Shown here: piece after piece, positions 1 to 6,106 of the stretch | Layout: every line of letters begins with the position of its first letter | How positions within the stretch are numbered: the first letter of the stretch is position 1 | Assembly (NCBI GenBank): GCA_027055635.1 | Contig: JALUMZ010000201.1 | Span: forward strand, 1-8,360 | DNA: 8,360 nucleotides | DNA from: Campylobacteraceae bacterium | Lineage (GTDB): Bacteria; Campylobacterota; Campylobacteria; Campylobacterales; Sulfurospirillaceae | Direction: 5' to 3' | The notes under the pieces: model-generated | What the model was told of the DNA's origin: nothing | Databases searched by the model: none | Seen by the model: the letters and a program-made list of their open reading frames with translations, nothing else | Program-made: the position numbers and the translations under genes

Positions 1-6
1 CTGTTG

Positions 7-11
7 CTCCT
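7..11 (-). promoter_or_regulatory. Shine-Dalgarno of a minus-strand gene that starts just outside the left edge
   Basis: On the minus strand, after the adk stop codon, the sequence reads AGGAG and then CAACAG up to the window edge. This is a strong ribosome binding site, and a start codon right at the edge would have a 6-nt spacer. It shows that adk is followed after about 65 nt by another minus-strand gene. In Campylobacter jejuni, as I recall, the gene after adk is ppa (inorganic pyrophosphatase), which would be the first guess, but no coding sequence is visible here. The 50 nt between the adk stop and this site hold only a short AT-rich dyad (33-46, ATTTCT-TT-AGAAAT). Confidence 0.55.
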
Positions 12-62
12 AAAAAAGCTATAAAAAGTATGATTTCTTTAGAAATATGGTTAAAAAATTAT

Positions 63-704
63 TTACAAAAGATATTCGAACATATCTTTTGTTACTTTAT
101 TTAGCTCTTGTGAACCATCTATGCGAACAAAAACTCCCATATCTTTATAAAAATCTATTAATGGAGATGTTTGAGAATGATAGTTTAAGAGTCTGTTTTT
201 AACTGTATCAGCATTATCATCTTTCCTGATGATAAGCTTACTTCCGCAGGCATCACATATATCTTGCGTTTTTGGTGGATTAAACTCTACATGGTATGAA
301 GCACCACATTTTGGGCAAACTCTTCTACCTGCAATTCTTTGGATAATCAACTCATCAGGAACATCAAAAGAGAGAACAAAATCAAGCTTTTTTCCACTAC
401 TCTTCATCAACTCATCCAATGCTTTAGCTTGAGTAATAGTTCTAGGAAAACCATCAAGTATAAAACCATTTTTACAATCATCCTCTTCAAGTCTATCCTT
501 GATGATACCAATAATTGTCTCATCAGGCACCAACTCTCCAGCATCCATATACTTTTTAGCTTCCAACCCCATATCTGTTTTTTGAGCTATAGCAGATCTC
601 AACATATCTCCCGTAGAAATTTGTGGAATATTATACTTCTGTACCAAAAATTTTGCCTGTGTGCCTTTTCCTGCACCGGGAGCTCCAAATACCATTAGAT
701 TCAT
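63..704 (-). CDS. adk: Adenylate kinase, long-LID zinc-binding type
   Basis: Adenylate kinase catalyses ATP + AMP = 2 ADP in the cytoplasm and balances the adenylate pool. Numbering from the start chosen here (213 residues), the P-loop GAPGAGKGT is at 7-15, the AMP-binding STGDMLR at about 30-36, and DGFPRT at 84-89. A full LID domain carries two pairs CPKC (Cys130, Cys133) and CDAC (Cys150, Cys153), the classical structural zinc site, and ends with RKDDN. The length fits long-form kinases (about 215). Two in-frame ATGs are possible, at 710 and 704. The Shine-Dalgarno AAGGA at 711-715 abuts the first with no spacer but lies 6 nt from the second, so 704 is preferred; the upstream start would add Met-Ser. 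The gene is divergent from rpiB and is followed by another minus-strand gene. It is functionally linked to apt in the facing operon, whose product AMP is its substrate. Family assignment is near certain. Confidence 0.97.
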   Translation of the reverse strand: MNLMVFGAPGAGKGTQAKFLVQKYNIPQISTGDMLRSAIAQKTDMGLEAKKYMDAGELVPDETIIGIIKDRLEEDDCKNGFILDGFPRTITQAKALDELMKSSGKKLDFVLSFDVPDELIIQRIAGRRVCPKCGASYHVEFNPPKTQDICDACGSKLIIRKDDNADTVKNRLLNYHSQTSPLIDFYKDMGVFVRIDGSQELNKVTKDMFEYLL

Positions 705-733
705 TGACATTCCTTATAAAAACATTTCTCGTT

Positions 734-741
734 ATAATATA
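734..741 (-). promoter_or_regulatory. Possible -10 box of the adk promoter
   Basis: On the minus strand this AT-rich stretch offers TATATT (741-736) or TATTAT (739-734) as a -10 element. It would place the transcription start near 727, about 20 nt before the adk start codon. No -35 is evident, and there is no extended TGn motif. The same stretch read on the plus strand contains a perfect TATAAT (733-738), which could instead be a second, upstream promoter for rpiB. The call rests on position and composition only. Confidence 0.3.
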
Positions 742-765
742 CTATTTTATTTTTAATCTTCCTTA

Positions 766-774
766 TGGTATAAT
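766..774 (+). promoter_or_regulatory. Extended -10 promoter of the rpiB-ychF operon
   Basis: The sequence TGGTATAAT is a perfect extended -10 (TGn followed by TATAAT at 769-774). It is preceded by a T-rich tract (743-764) rather than a -35 hexamer, which is the typical layout of housekeeping sigma factor promoters in Campylobacter and Helicobacter. Transcription would start near 781, leaving a leader of about 20 nt that contains the GGAG ribosome binding site (791-794). It is probably the main promoter for the seven-gene run ending with ychF. Confidence 0.7.
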
Positions 775-801
775 CTCCTATCTAACTATTGGAGAAAACA
801 G

Positions 802-1230
802 TTGAAATTTTACATTGCAACAGACCATGCAGGTGTCAATATAAAACCAAGCATCATTAAACTACTAGAAAATATGGGCAATGAAGTTGTTGATTTAGGT
901 CCAAACAACAATAACCGTGTCGATTATCCTGATTTTGCACACAAGCTATGCCTTAAAGTTTTGGCCGATGAAGGTTCACAAGGAATTTTAATATGTGGGA
1001 CAGGGATTGGCATGAGTCTTAGTGCCAATAAACATAAAGGCATAAGAGCTGCTCTGTGTCACGATGCATATACCGCTATAATGGCAAGGGCTCACAATGA
1101 TGCCAATGTACTTTGCTTTGGAGAGAGAGTTGTCGGACTTGGAGTTGCAGAGTCTATTCTTGAGGGTTGGTGTAAAACTAACTTTGAGGGTGGAAGACAT
1201 GCACAAAGAGTTGAAAAAATAGAGCTATAA
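802..1230 (+). CDS. rpiB: Ribose-5-phosphate isomerase B (TTG start)
   Basis: RpiB of the RpiB/LacAB family interconverts ribose 5-phosphate and ribulose 5-phosphate in the pentose phosphate pathway. The 142 residues match the family length (about 145-150). Visible motifs are the N-terminal DHAG (8-11), the DYPDFA segment (41-46), the catalytic loop ILICGTGIGMS with Cys65 as presumed base, AANK-like SANKHKGIRAA (74-84), the conserved ARAHND with His98, NVLCFGERVVG (102-112) and the C-terminal EGGRHAQRV (129-137). The start is TTG at 802: GGAG at 791-794 gives a 7-nt spacer, and the residues MKFYIATDHAG align with the family's natural N-terminus. No upstream ATG in frame fits. It is the first gene of the operon; the next gene begins one base after its stop. 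Its product feeds PRPP, the co-substrate of the apt product downstream. Confidence 0.95.
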   Translation: MKFYIATDHAGVNIKPSIIKLLENMGNEVVDLGPNNNNRVDYPDFAHKLCLKVLADEGSQGILICGTGIGMSLSANKHKGIRAALCHDAYTAIMARAHNDANVLCFGERVVGLGVAESILEGWCKTNFEGGRHAQRVEKIEL

Positions 1231-1231
1231 T

Positions 1232-1561
1232 ATGGCTAATTGGCTGATAACCACAGTTTTACTCTCTCTTAGTATCTATCTTTTAGTGATGGTTTTTTAC
1301 TATCGCACCCTACTTCGCAAAGAAAAAAAAGGTACTATTATCATAAAAGAGACTCTAGGTGATGCTGAAGTAGTTATCAGAAAATACCAAATACAACTTC
1401 AAAGGTCACTTGGAAATATAGATATACTAAGTGATGAGTTAAGCAAAATAAAAAATGATTTAAAATCATTAAGGACTAGAAATTCACAATACAGAATGGA
1501 AAACGAGAAGCTAAGACAGCATATAAAAGATTTAGAGAGCAAAATAGAGGCACTTTTATGA
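1232..1561 (+). CDS. Membrane-anchored coiled-coil protein of unknown function
   Basis: I do not recognise a named family. The 109-residue protein has one hydrophobic segment at about residues 5-24, then a basic patch (RTLLRKEKK, 25-33), then a long charged helical stretch (about 41-109) with heptad-like Leu/Ile spacing and a clear coiled coil at 62-109 rich in Lys, Glu, Asp and Leu. The basic patch right after the membrane segment suggests, by the positive-inside rule, that the coiled coil is cytoplasmic. This is opposite to the divisome proteins FtsB and FtsL, which it resembles in size. The start is ATG at 1232, one base after the rpiB stop, with a weak AGAG (1221-1224). Its last four bases (ATGA) form the start of the next small gene. 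A small membrane protein gene between rpiB and apt is also what I recall in Campylobacter jejuni, so the position may be conserved. Confidence 0.8.
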   Translation: MANWLITTVLLSLSIYLLVMVFYYRTLLRKEKKGTIIIKETLGDAEVVIRKYQIQLQRSLGNIDILSDELSKIKNDLKSLRTRNSQYRMENEKLRQHIKDLESKIEALL

Positions 1562-1638
1562 CGGATTTGATTGCATATGGAACTGTTATCCTTATAACAG
1601 GCTTTTTTGTTTACCTAAAAATAAAAATTTTTAAATAG
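1558..1638 (+). CDS. 26-residue single-pass membrane microprotein, translationally coupled
   Basis: This small open reading frame begins in the ATGA that ends the preceding gene (4-nt overlap) and has its own ribosome binding site, GAGG at 1547-1550, with a 7-nt spacer. It encodes 26 residues: Met-Thr-Asp at the N-terminus, a hydrophobic stretch from Leu4 to about Leu20, and a basic tail KIKIFK. That pattern predicts one membrane helix with the C-terminus in the cytoplasm. It ends with TAG at 1636-1638, just ahead of the apt ribosome binding site (1642-1645), so it fills what would otherwise be the longest gap in the operon. Function is unknown; a plausible inference is that it partners the membrane coiled-coil protein encoded before it. 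The alternative is a chance frame or a device that couples translation into apt. Confidence 0.6.
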   Translation: MTDLIAYGTVILITGFFVYLKIKIFK

Positions 1639-1654
1639 AGCGGAGAAATACAGA

Positions 1655-2209
1655 ATGAAAGAGTTGAGTGATAATCAAAAAGAGATTTTATTAAATTCAA
1701 TTAGAACGGTGGAAGATTTCCCAAAACCCGGTATCGGTTTTAAAGACATAACAACACTCTTGGGAGATGAAAAAGCTTATACTCTTTTGATGGAACATCT
1801 CAAAGATAGATACAAAAATCAAGACATAGACTATGTAGCCGGCATAGAGAGTAGAGGATTTATATTTGGAGCATCTCTTGCAACAATGCTTGGCGTAAAA
1901 TTTGTCCCTATAAGGAAGCCCGGAAAACTACCATATACTACCATAAGCGAAAAATACTCACTAGAGTATGGAGTAGATGAAGTTGAAATTCATATAGATG
2001 CTTTTAAGTGTAAAAAAGACAAACCAAATGTACTTTTAATAGATGACTTAATAGCAACAGGAGGTACGGCAAAAGCAGCAGTTACGCTGATAAATAAAGC
2101 TGGAGCAAACTGCTTAGAAGCCTGTTTTGTTATAAATTTAAAATTTCTTGGCGGAGATGCAGATATAAAGAAGATAACTCCTGTTTATTCGGTTTTGGAG
2201 ATCAATTAA
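1655..2209 (+). CDS. apt: Adenine phosphoribosyltransferase
   Basis: Apt makes AMP and pyrophosphate from adenine and PRPP in the cytoplasm (purine salvage). The 184 residues match the usual length of about 170-185. The N-terminal segment DFPKPGIGFKDITTLL (21-36) is the characteristic APT adenine-side motif. ESRGFIFG (65-72) and the RKPGKLPY hood loop (87-94) follow, and the PRPP-binding motif VLLIDDLIATGGTA lies at about 126-139. GGAG at 1642-1645 precedes the ATG by 9 nt. The stop codon overlaps the trpB start by one base (TAATG at 2207-2211), indicating translational coupling. AMP produced here is a substrate of the divergently encoded adenylate kinase. Confidence 0.96.
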   Translation: MKELSDNQKEILLNSIRTVEDFPKPGIGFKDITTLLGDEKAYTLLMEHLKDRYKNQDIDYVAGIESRGFIFGASLATMLGVKFVPIRKPGKLPYTTISEKYSLEYGVDEVEIHIDAFKCKKDKPNVLLIDDLIATGGTAKAAVTLINKAGANCLEACFVINLKFLGGDADIKKITPVYSVLEIN

Positions 2210-3435
2210 TGTATATACCAAAAAAATCCAAATTTGACCCTGACTTAAATGGACATTTTGGAAACTTTGAGAAAGATGGCTTTAGTTATGGTGGCAGATA
2301 TGTTCCAGAAACTCTAATGCCAACACTAATTGAGTTAAATAAAGAATATGAAAAAGTAAGATTTGATAAAGATTTTTGGGAAGAGGTAAACTACTATTTT
2401 AGTGAATATGTAGGTCGCCCTTCTCCACTCTACTATGCAAAAAATATATCTAAAGAGTTAAATACAAAAATATACCTAAAAAGAGAGGATCTAAATCATA
2501 CAGGAGCTCACAAAGTAAACAACACTATTGCCCAAGGTCTCTTAGCCAAAAGACTAGGTAAGAAAAAAGTGATAGCAGAAACAGGAGCCGGACAGCATGG
2601 AGTTGCAACAGCTACGATAGCCGCTCTTCTAGGGTTAGAATGTGATATTTTTATGGGCGAAATAGATGTAAAAAGACAGGAACTAAATGTCTTTCGCATG
2701 AAACTTTTGGGAGCAAAAGTACACTCAGTCAAAAGCGGGAGTAAAACTCTAAAAGATGCTATGAATGATGCCATAAGATACTGGGTAACAAATGCAAGAG
2801 ATACATTCTATATCATCGGAACTGTAGCAGGACCTCACCCCTACCCTATGATGGTTAGAGATTTCCAAGCGATAATAGGCTATGAAGCAAAAGCACAAAT
2901 ACTTAAAAAAGAGGGAAAACTACCAGATAGTGTTATAGCCTGCATAGGTGGCGGAAGTAATGCTATGGGTATTTTTAGTCACTTTTTGGATGAAGATGGT
3001 GTTACATGTATAGGTATAGAAGCAGGTGGCAAAGGGGTAGATACAAATCAACATGGTTGCTCTTTGCTCAAAGGATCACCCGGAGTTTTACATGGTCAGA
3101 TGAGTTATCTTCTCCAAGATGATGATGGTCAGATAAAAGAGGCTTACTCTATATCTGCCGGACTTGATTATCCCGGAATAGGACCAGAACATGCCTATTT
3201 AAAGGATTTAAAAAAGGCAAGATATGAAAGTATAACAGACAAAGAAGCACTTGATGCCTTTGTTTGGTTGAGTCAAAAAGAGGGAATTATACCGGCTTTT
3301 GAGAGTTCTCATGCTATAGCTTACCTAAAAAAGATGAAAAAAGAGGAGTTAGAAAATAGACTCATCATCGTAAATCTATCCGGACGAGGCGATAAAGATA
3401 TGATACAAGCTCAATCTCTCATAAACATAGATTAA
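2209..3435 (+). CDS. trpB: Tryptophan synthase beta subunit, without trpA nearby
   Basis: TrpB condenses indole with L-serine to tryptophan using pyridoxal phosphate, normally in an alpha2-beta2 complex with TrpA. Of 408 residues, key sites visible are HTGAHKVNN with PLP lysine Lys102, ETGAGQHG (124-131) with catalytic Glu124, GTVAGPHPYP (204-213), the phosphate-binding GGGSNAMG (247-254), GIGPEH (323-328) and SGRGDKD (391-397). The sequence is of the ordinary TrpB1 kind. It is slightly longer than the typical 390-400 residues. Near the N-terminus the usual FG-x-x-GGR(Y/F)VPE motif is interrupted by about seven residues (FGNFEKDGFSYGGRYVPE, 17-34). Translation starts within TAATG at the apt stop, with GGAG at 2197-2200 (8-nt spacer). 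No trpA or other trp gene lies in this window, so the alpha subunit must be encoded elsewhere. In Campylobacter jejuni, as I recall, this slot between apt and pepA holds a dedA-family gene. Confidence 0.96.
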   Translation: MYIPKKSKFDPDLNGHFGNFEKDGFSYGGRYVPETLMPTLIELNKEYEKVRFDKDFWEEVNYYFSEYVGRPSPLYYAKNISKELNTKIYLKREDLNHTGAHKVNNTIAQGLLAKRLGKKKVIAETGAGQHGVATATIAALLGLECDIFMGEIDVKRQELNVFRMKLLGAKVHSVKSGSKTLKDAMNDAIRYWVTNARDTFYIIGTVAGPHPYPMMVRDFQAIIGYEAKAQILKKEGKLPDSVIACIGGGSNAMGIFSHFLDEDGVTCIGIEAGGKGVDTNQHGCSLLKGSPGVLHGQMSYLLQDDDGQIKEAYSISAGLDYPGIGPEHAYLKDLKKARYESITDKEALDAFVWLSQKEGIIPAFESSHAIAYLKKMKKEELENRLIIVNLSGRGDKDMIQAQSLINID

Positions 3436-3470
3436 GACATAAATAATACATTAAAAAATAGAGGAAAAAT

Positions 3471-4952
3471 ATGAATTTTGAAATTTTGGATATAGAATTA
3501 GACAAGATAGAGGCTGATTGTAAAATCACTCTTGTTATAGATAAAAATATGACTCATCGCTGGATAAGCGATACAGACTTATTAACAAAAGTTGGTTTTA
3601 AAGCCCAAAGTGAAGAGGTGGTATATCTCGCATCAAGTGATACGGTATATGCTGTTGCTGATTCACTTGAAAGTGATGATATAAGGCTTGCCGTATCAAA
3701 TGCCTTGCAAGCTATAAAAAAGAGTGATTATAAGAGTGTTAAGGTTGGATTATATACCAAAAACTGCCCACCTATAAATGCAAGAGCGATAGCTGAGGGT
3801 ATTTTGCTTGGAACTTACAGTTTTGATAAATACAAAAGCAAGAAAGAGAGAAGTTCAATCCAGACTGTTAAAATATCTACTGAAGATTATAACGGAAAAA
3901 TATATAATATAGACTCTACAAAAAAAGCAATCGATGAAGCTCTCATCATAGCAGATGCAACAAATAGTGCCAAAGATATAGTGAACACTACCCCATTTGA
4001 TATGACTCCCGAAAAACTTGCAAACTATGCAAAAAGTTTAGCCAACGAGATAGATGGACTTGATTGTTTCATAGGAGATGAAAAATTTCTTAAAAAAGAG
4101 AATATGGGGGCATTTTTGGCAGTCGCAAAGGCGAGTAGTGAAAAACCTAGACTTATACATTTGAGCTATAAACCCAAAAACGCAAAAAAGAGATTTGTAT
4201 TTGTTGGTAAAGGATTGACTTATGATAGCGGTGGACTCAGCCTAAAACCAAGTGAACACATGGTAACCATGAAATCAGATAAGAGTGGGGCTAGTGCGGC
4301 TATACATATCATAAAAGCGGCCGCCTTGCTTGAGCTTCCATTTGAAGTTCACTCCATCATAGGAGCTGCGGAAAATATGATAGGTGGAGATGCTTATAAA
4401 CCGGATGATGTACTTTGGGCAAGAAACGGAAAAACTATAGAGGTGAGAAATACCGATGCCGAGGGAAGGTTGGTCTTGGCAGACTGTTTGGATTTTGCAC
4501 AAGACTTGAAGCCTGACTATCTTGTTGATTTAGCAACTCTTACAGGAGCTTGCGTTGTAGCTTTGGGAGAATACACAAGTGGAGTGATGGGTCATGACTC
4601 TGGGCTTAAACACTCATTTTTAAAATCAGCAAAAAAGAGTGGTGAGTTAGCAGGTACACTTCAATTCAATAGATACTTAAAAAAACTCCTTAAAAGTTCA
4701 GTAGCTGACATATCAAATATATCAACCTCAAGATATGGTGGAGCTTTGACAGCCGGACTATTCTTGGATAATTTCATAAGAGATGAGTATAAAGATAGAT
4801 GGCTTCACCTTGATATCGCTGGACCTGCTTATGTGGAAAAGGATTGGGGATATAACCAAACAGGAGCAAGTGGAGCGGGTGTAAGGATGTGCGTTTACTG
4901 GCTTAAAGATTTTTATTATCAAATGAACAATGTGCATAAGGAAGTGAAATAA
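3471..4952 (+). CDS. pepA: Cytosol leucyl aminopeptidase, M17 family
   Basis: PepA removes N-terminal residues from peptides in the cytoplasm as a hexameric dinuclear-metal enzyme; some relatives also bind DNA. The 493 residues fit the M17 family (about 480-500). The divergent N-terminal domain covers about 1-165 and the catalytic domain the rest. Conserved residues include GKGLTYDSGG with Lys247 and Asp252, Lys259, the MKSDKSGA segment with Asp270, and the family signature NTDAEGRL at 327-334 carrying Asp329, Glu331 and Arg333. Thus all five presumed metal ligands and both catalytic Lys/Arg positions are present. It starts 35 nt after trpB with AGAGGA at 3460-3465 (5-nt spacer to ATG at 3471); that gap shows no terminator or convincing promoter. 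Its stop overlaps the ychF start (TAATG at 4950-4954). The pepA-ychF pair is a conserved arrangement I recall from Campylobacter. Confidence 0.96.
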   Translation: MNFEILDIELDKIEADCKITLVIDKNMTHRWISDTDLLTKVGFKAQSEEVVYLASSDTVYAVADSLESDDIRLAVSNALQAIKKSDYKSVKVGLYTKNCPPINARAIAEGILLGTYSFDKYKSKKERSSIQTVKISTEDYNGKIYNIDSTKKAIDEALIIADATNSAKDIVNTTPFDMTPEKLANYAKSLANEIDGLDCFIGDEKFLKKENMGAFLAVAKASSEKPRLIHLSYKPKNAKKRFVFVGKGLTYDSGGLSLKPSEHMVTMKSDKSGASAAIHIIKAAALLELPFEVHSIIGAAENMIGGDAYKPDDVLWARNGKTIEVRNTDAEGRLVLADCLDFAQDLKPDYLVDLATLTGACVVALGEYTSGVMGHDSGLKHSFLKSAKKSGELAGTLQFNRYLKKLLKSSVADISNISTSRYGGALTAGLFLDNFIRDEYKDRWLHLDIAGPAYVEKDWGYNQTGASGAGVRMCVYWLKDFYYQMNNVHKEVK

Positions 4953-6052
4953 TGGGATTAGGCGTAGGAATAGTAGGACTACCAAACATAGGAAAATCAA
5001 CAACTTTTAATGCTCTGACAAAAGCACAAAATGCACAAAGTGAGAATTATCCATTTTGTACAATTGAGCCAAATAAAGCAGTAGTTCCTGTGCCAGATAG
5101 CAGACTAAGTGAATTAGCAAAGATAGTAAATCCAGAAAGATTGCAATACTCCACTGTTGATTTTGTAGATATTGCAGGACTTGTAAAGGGTGCTAGCAAA
5201 GGAGAAGGACTTGGAAATCAATTTTTATCAAACATAAGAGAGGTTGAAGTCATACTTCACATGGTTAGATGTTTTAGAGATGAAAATGTTGTACATGTAG
5301 AGGGTGAGATTGATCCTATAAGAGATATAGAGATCATAGAAACAGAGCTTATATTGGCTGATGTAGAGCAACTCGATAAAAAGATAGAGAAGCTCAATAG
5401 ACAATCAAAAGCAGACAAATCGGCAAGACCTATACTCGAAATAGCACTTGAGCTTAAAGAGCATTTGGATGAGCTTAAGCCAGTAAGTACTTTTCCTAAA
5501 AAAGATAGTGAAATTTTTGCAGACTTAAACAAAGAGCTTAGATTTTTATCTGGAAAAACTATCATATATGGCGCTAATGTTGATGAAGATTCTCTCTTGG
5601 ATGAGAATGAGTTTGTAGAATCCGTAAAAAAACATGCTAAAGATGTTGGGGCAGAGGTTATTGTGCTTTGTGCTAAGATAGAGGAGGAACTTGTTGGTCT
5701 TGAAGAGGAGGAGGCAGAAGAGTTCTTGAGTGAATTGGGAGTCAAAGAGTCTGGCTTAGACAAGATAATTCACACAGCATTTGCAAAACTAAATCTCATT
5801 AGCTACTTTACGGCCGGTGTTAAAGAGGTAAGAGCTTGGACTATCCAAAAAGGCTGGAGAGCTCCAAAAGCAGCCTCAGTCATACATAATGATTTTGAAA
5901 AAGGCTTTATAAGAGCAGAAGTCATAGGATATGATGATTTTATAGCAAACGGCGGAGAACAAGGTGCAAAAGAGGCAGGAAAAATGAGACTAGAGGGCAA
6001 AGACTACATAGTACAAGATGGTGATGTTATGCACTTTAGGTTTAATGTATAG
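4952..6052 (+). CDS. ychF: YchF/OLA1-family Obg-like ATPase
   Basis: YchF is a ribosome- and stress-associated P-loop NTPase of the Obg group that in characterised members prefers ATP over GTP. The 366 residues match the E. coli protein (363). Visible are the G1 motif GLPNIGKST (9-17), the switch region NYPFCTIEPN (32-41), G3 DIAGLVKGASKGEGLGNQFL (73-92), a coiled-coil-like helical hairpin region (about 125-190), the noncanonical G4 motif NVDE (209-212), which is the NxxE form expected of this family in place of NKxD, and a C-terminal TGS domain (about 281-364) beginning LISYFTAG and containing TIQKGWRAPKAASVIH. The start shares one base with the pepA stop; AAGGA at 4938-4942 lies 9 nt upstream. 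It is the last gene of the long operon; no GC-rich terminator follows. Confidence 0.97.
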   Translation: MGLGVGIVGLPNIGKSTTFNALTKAQNAQSENYPFCTIEPNKAVVPVPDSRLSELAKIVNPERLQYSTVDFVDIAGLVKGASKGEGLGNQFLSNIREVEVILHMVRCFRDENVVHVEGEIDPIRDIEIIETELILADVEQLDKKIEKLNRQSKADKSARPILEIALELKEHLDELKPVSTFPKKDSEIFADLNKELRFLSGKTIIYGANVDEDSLLDENEFVESVKKHAKDVGAEVIVLCAKIEEELVGLEEEEAEEFLSELGVKESGLDKIIHTAFAKLNLISYFTAGVKEVRAWTIQKGWRAPKAASVIHNDFEKGFIRAEVIGYDDFIANGGEQGAKEAGKMRLEGKDYIVQDGDVMHFRFNV

Positions 6053-6064
6053 ATTTATATATTA

Positions 6065-6091
6065 TTTATTATTTGATGATATTATAATAAA
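6065..6091 (+). repeat. AT-only dyad between ychF and the thioredoxin gene
   Basis: TTTATTAT (6065-6072) and ATAATAAA (6084-6091) are perfect inverted repeats of 8 bp around an 11-nt loop. The right arm overlaps the putative -10 box of the next gene. A pure A-T stem of this size would be weak as a terminator; it could serve as a protein binding site over the promoter, or it may simply reflect composition. Confidence 0.35.
6083..6088 (+). promoter_or_regulatory. Putative -10 box of the thioredoxin-HD-chalcone isomerase cluster
   Basis: A perfect TATAAT lies in the 54-nt gap after ychF. It would give a start near 6095 and a very short leader in which the ribosome binding site AAAGGAA (6096-6102) is almost at the 5' end. 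There is no TGn extension and no -35. An AT-rich gap makes a chance match possible, but this gap is larger than those inside the preceding operon and separates two functionally different gene groups. Confidence 0.45.
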
Positions 6092-6106
6092 AAATAAAGG
6101 AACAAG

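Noticed and set aside
33..46. ATTTCT-TT-AGAAAT dyad after adk as a terminator
   Set aside because: The 2-nt loop and A-T-rich 6-bp arms make it too weak, and the next minus-strand gene appears to follow at once.
3..104. Plus-strand open frame entering from the left edge and stopping at 102-104
   Set aside because: It reads through a low-complexity AT-rich stretch into the adk 3' end, shows no known motif, and conflicts with the minus-strand ribosome binding site at 7-11.
229..698. Plus-strand open frames opposite adk (229-432 and 339-698)
   Set aside because: They are antisense to a gene with all adenylate kinase motifs, show no protein-family features and have no sensible ribosome binding site.
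2508..2774. Minus-strand frame inside trpB, and similar ones within pepA (4275-4502, 4758-5003), ychF (5803-6000) and the chalcone isomerase-like gene (7280-7531)
   Set aside because: All lie opposite well-supported coding sequence and have no recognisable domain, start signal or operon context.
3436..3470. Internal promoter between trpB and pepA
   Set aside because: The 35-nt gap is AT-rich but has no convincing -10 box; it contains only the pepA ribosome binding site.
5257..5763. 168-residue serine-rich minus-strand frame inside ychF
   Set aside because: It is the mirror of the Glu/Lys-rich helical region of YchF; the Ser and Leu richness is the expected antisense artefact.
6053..6106. 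Rho-independent terminator after ychF
   Set aside because: Only an all-A-T stem with an 11-nt loop is present, with no GC-containing stem followed by a T-run.
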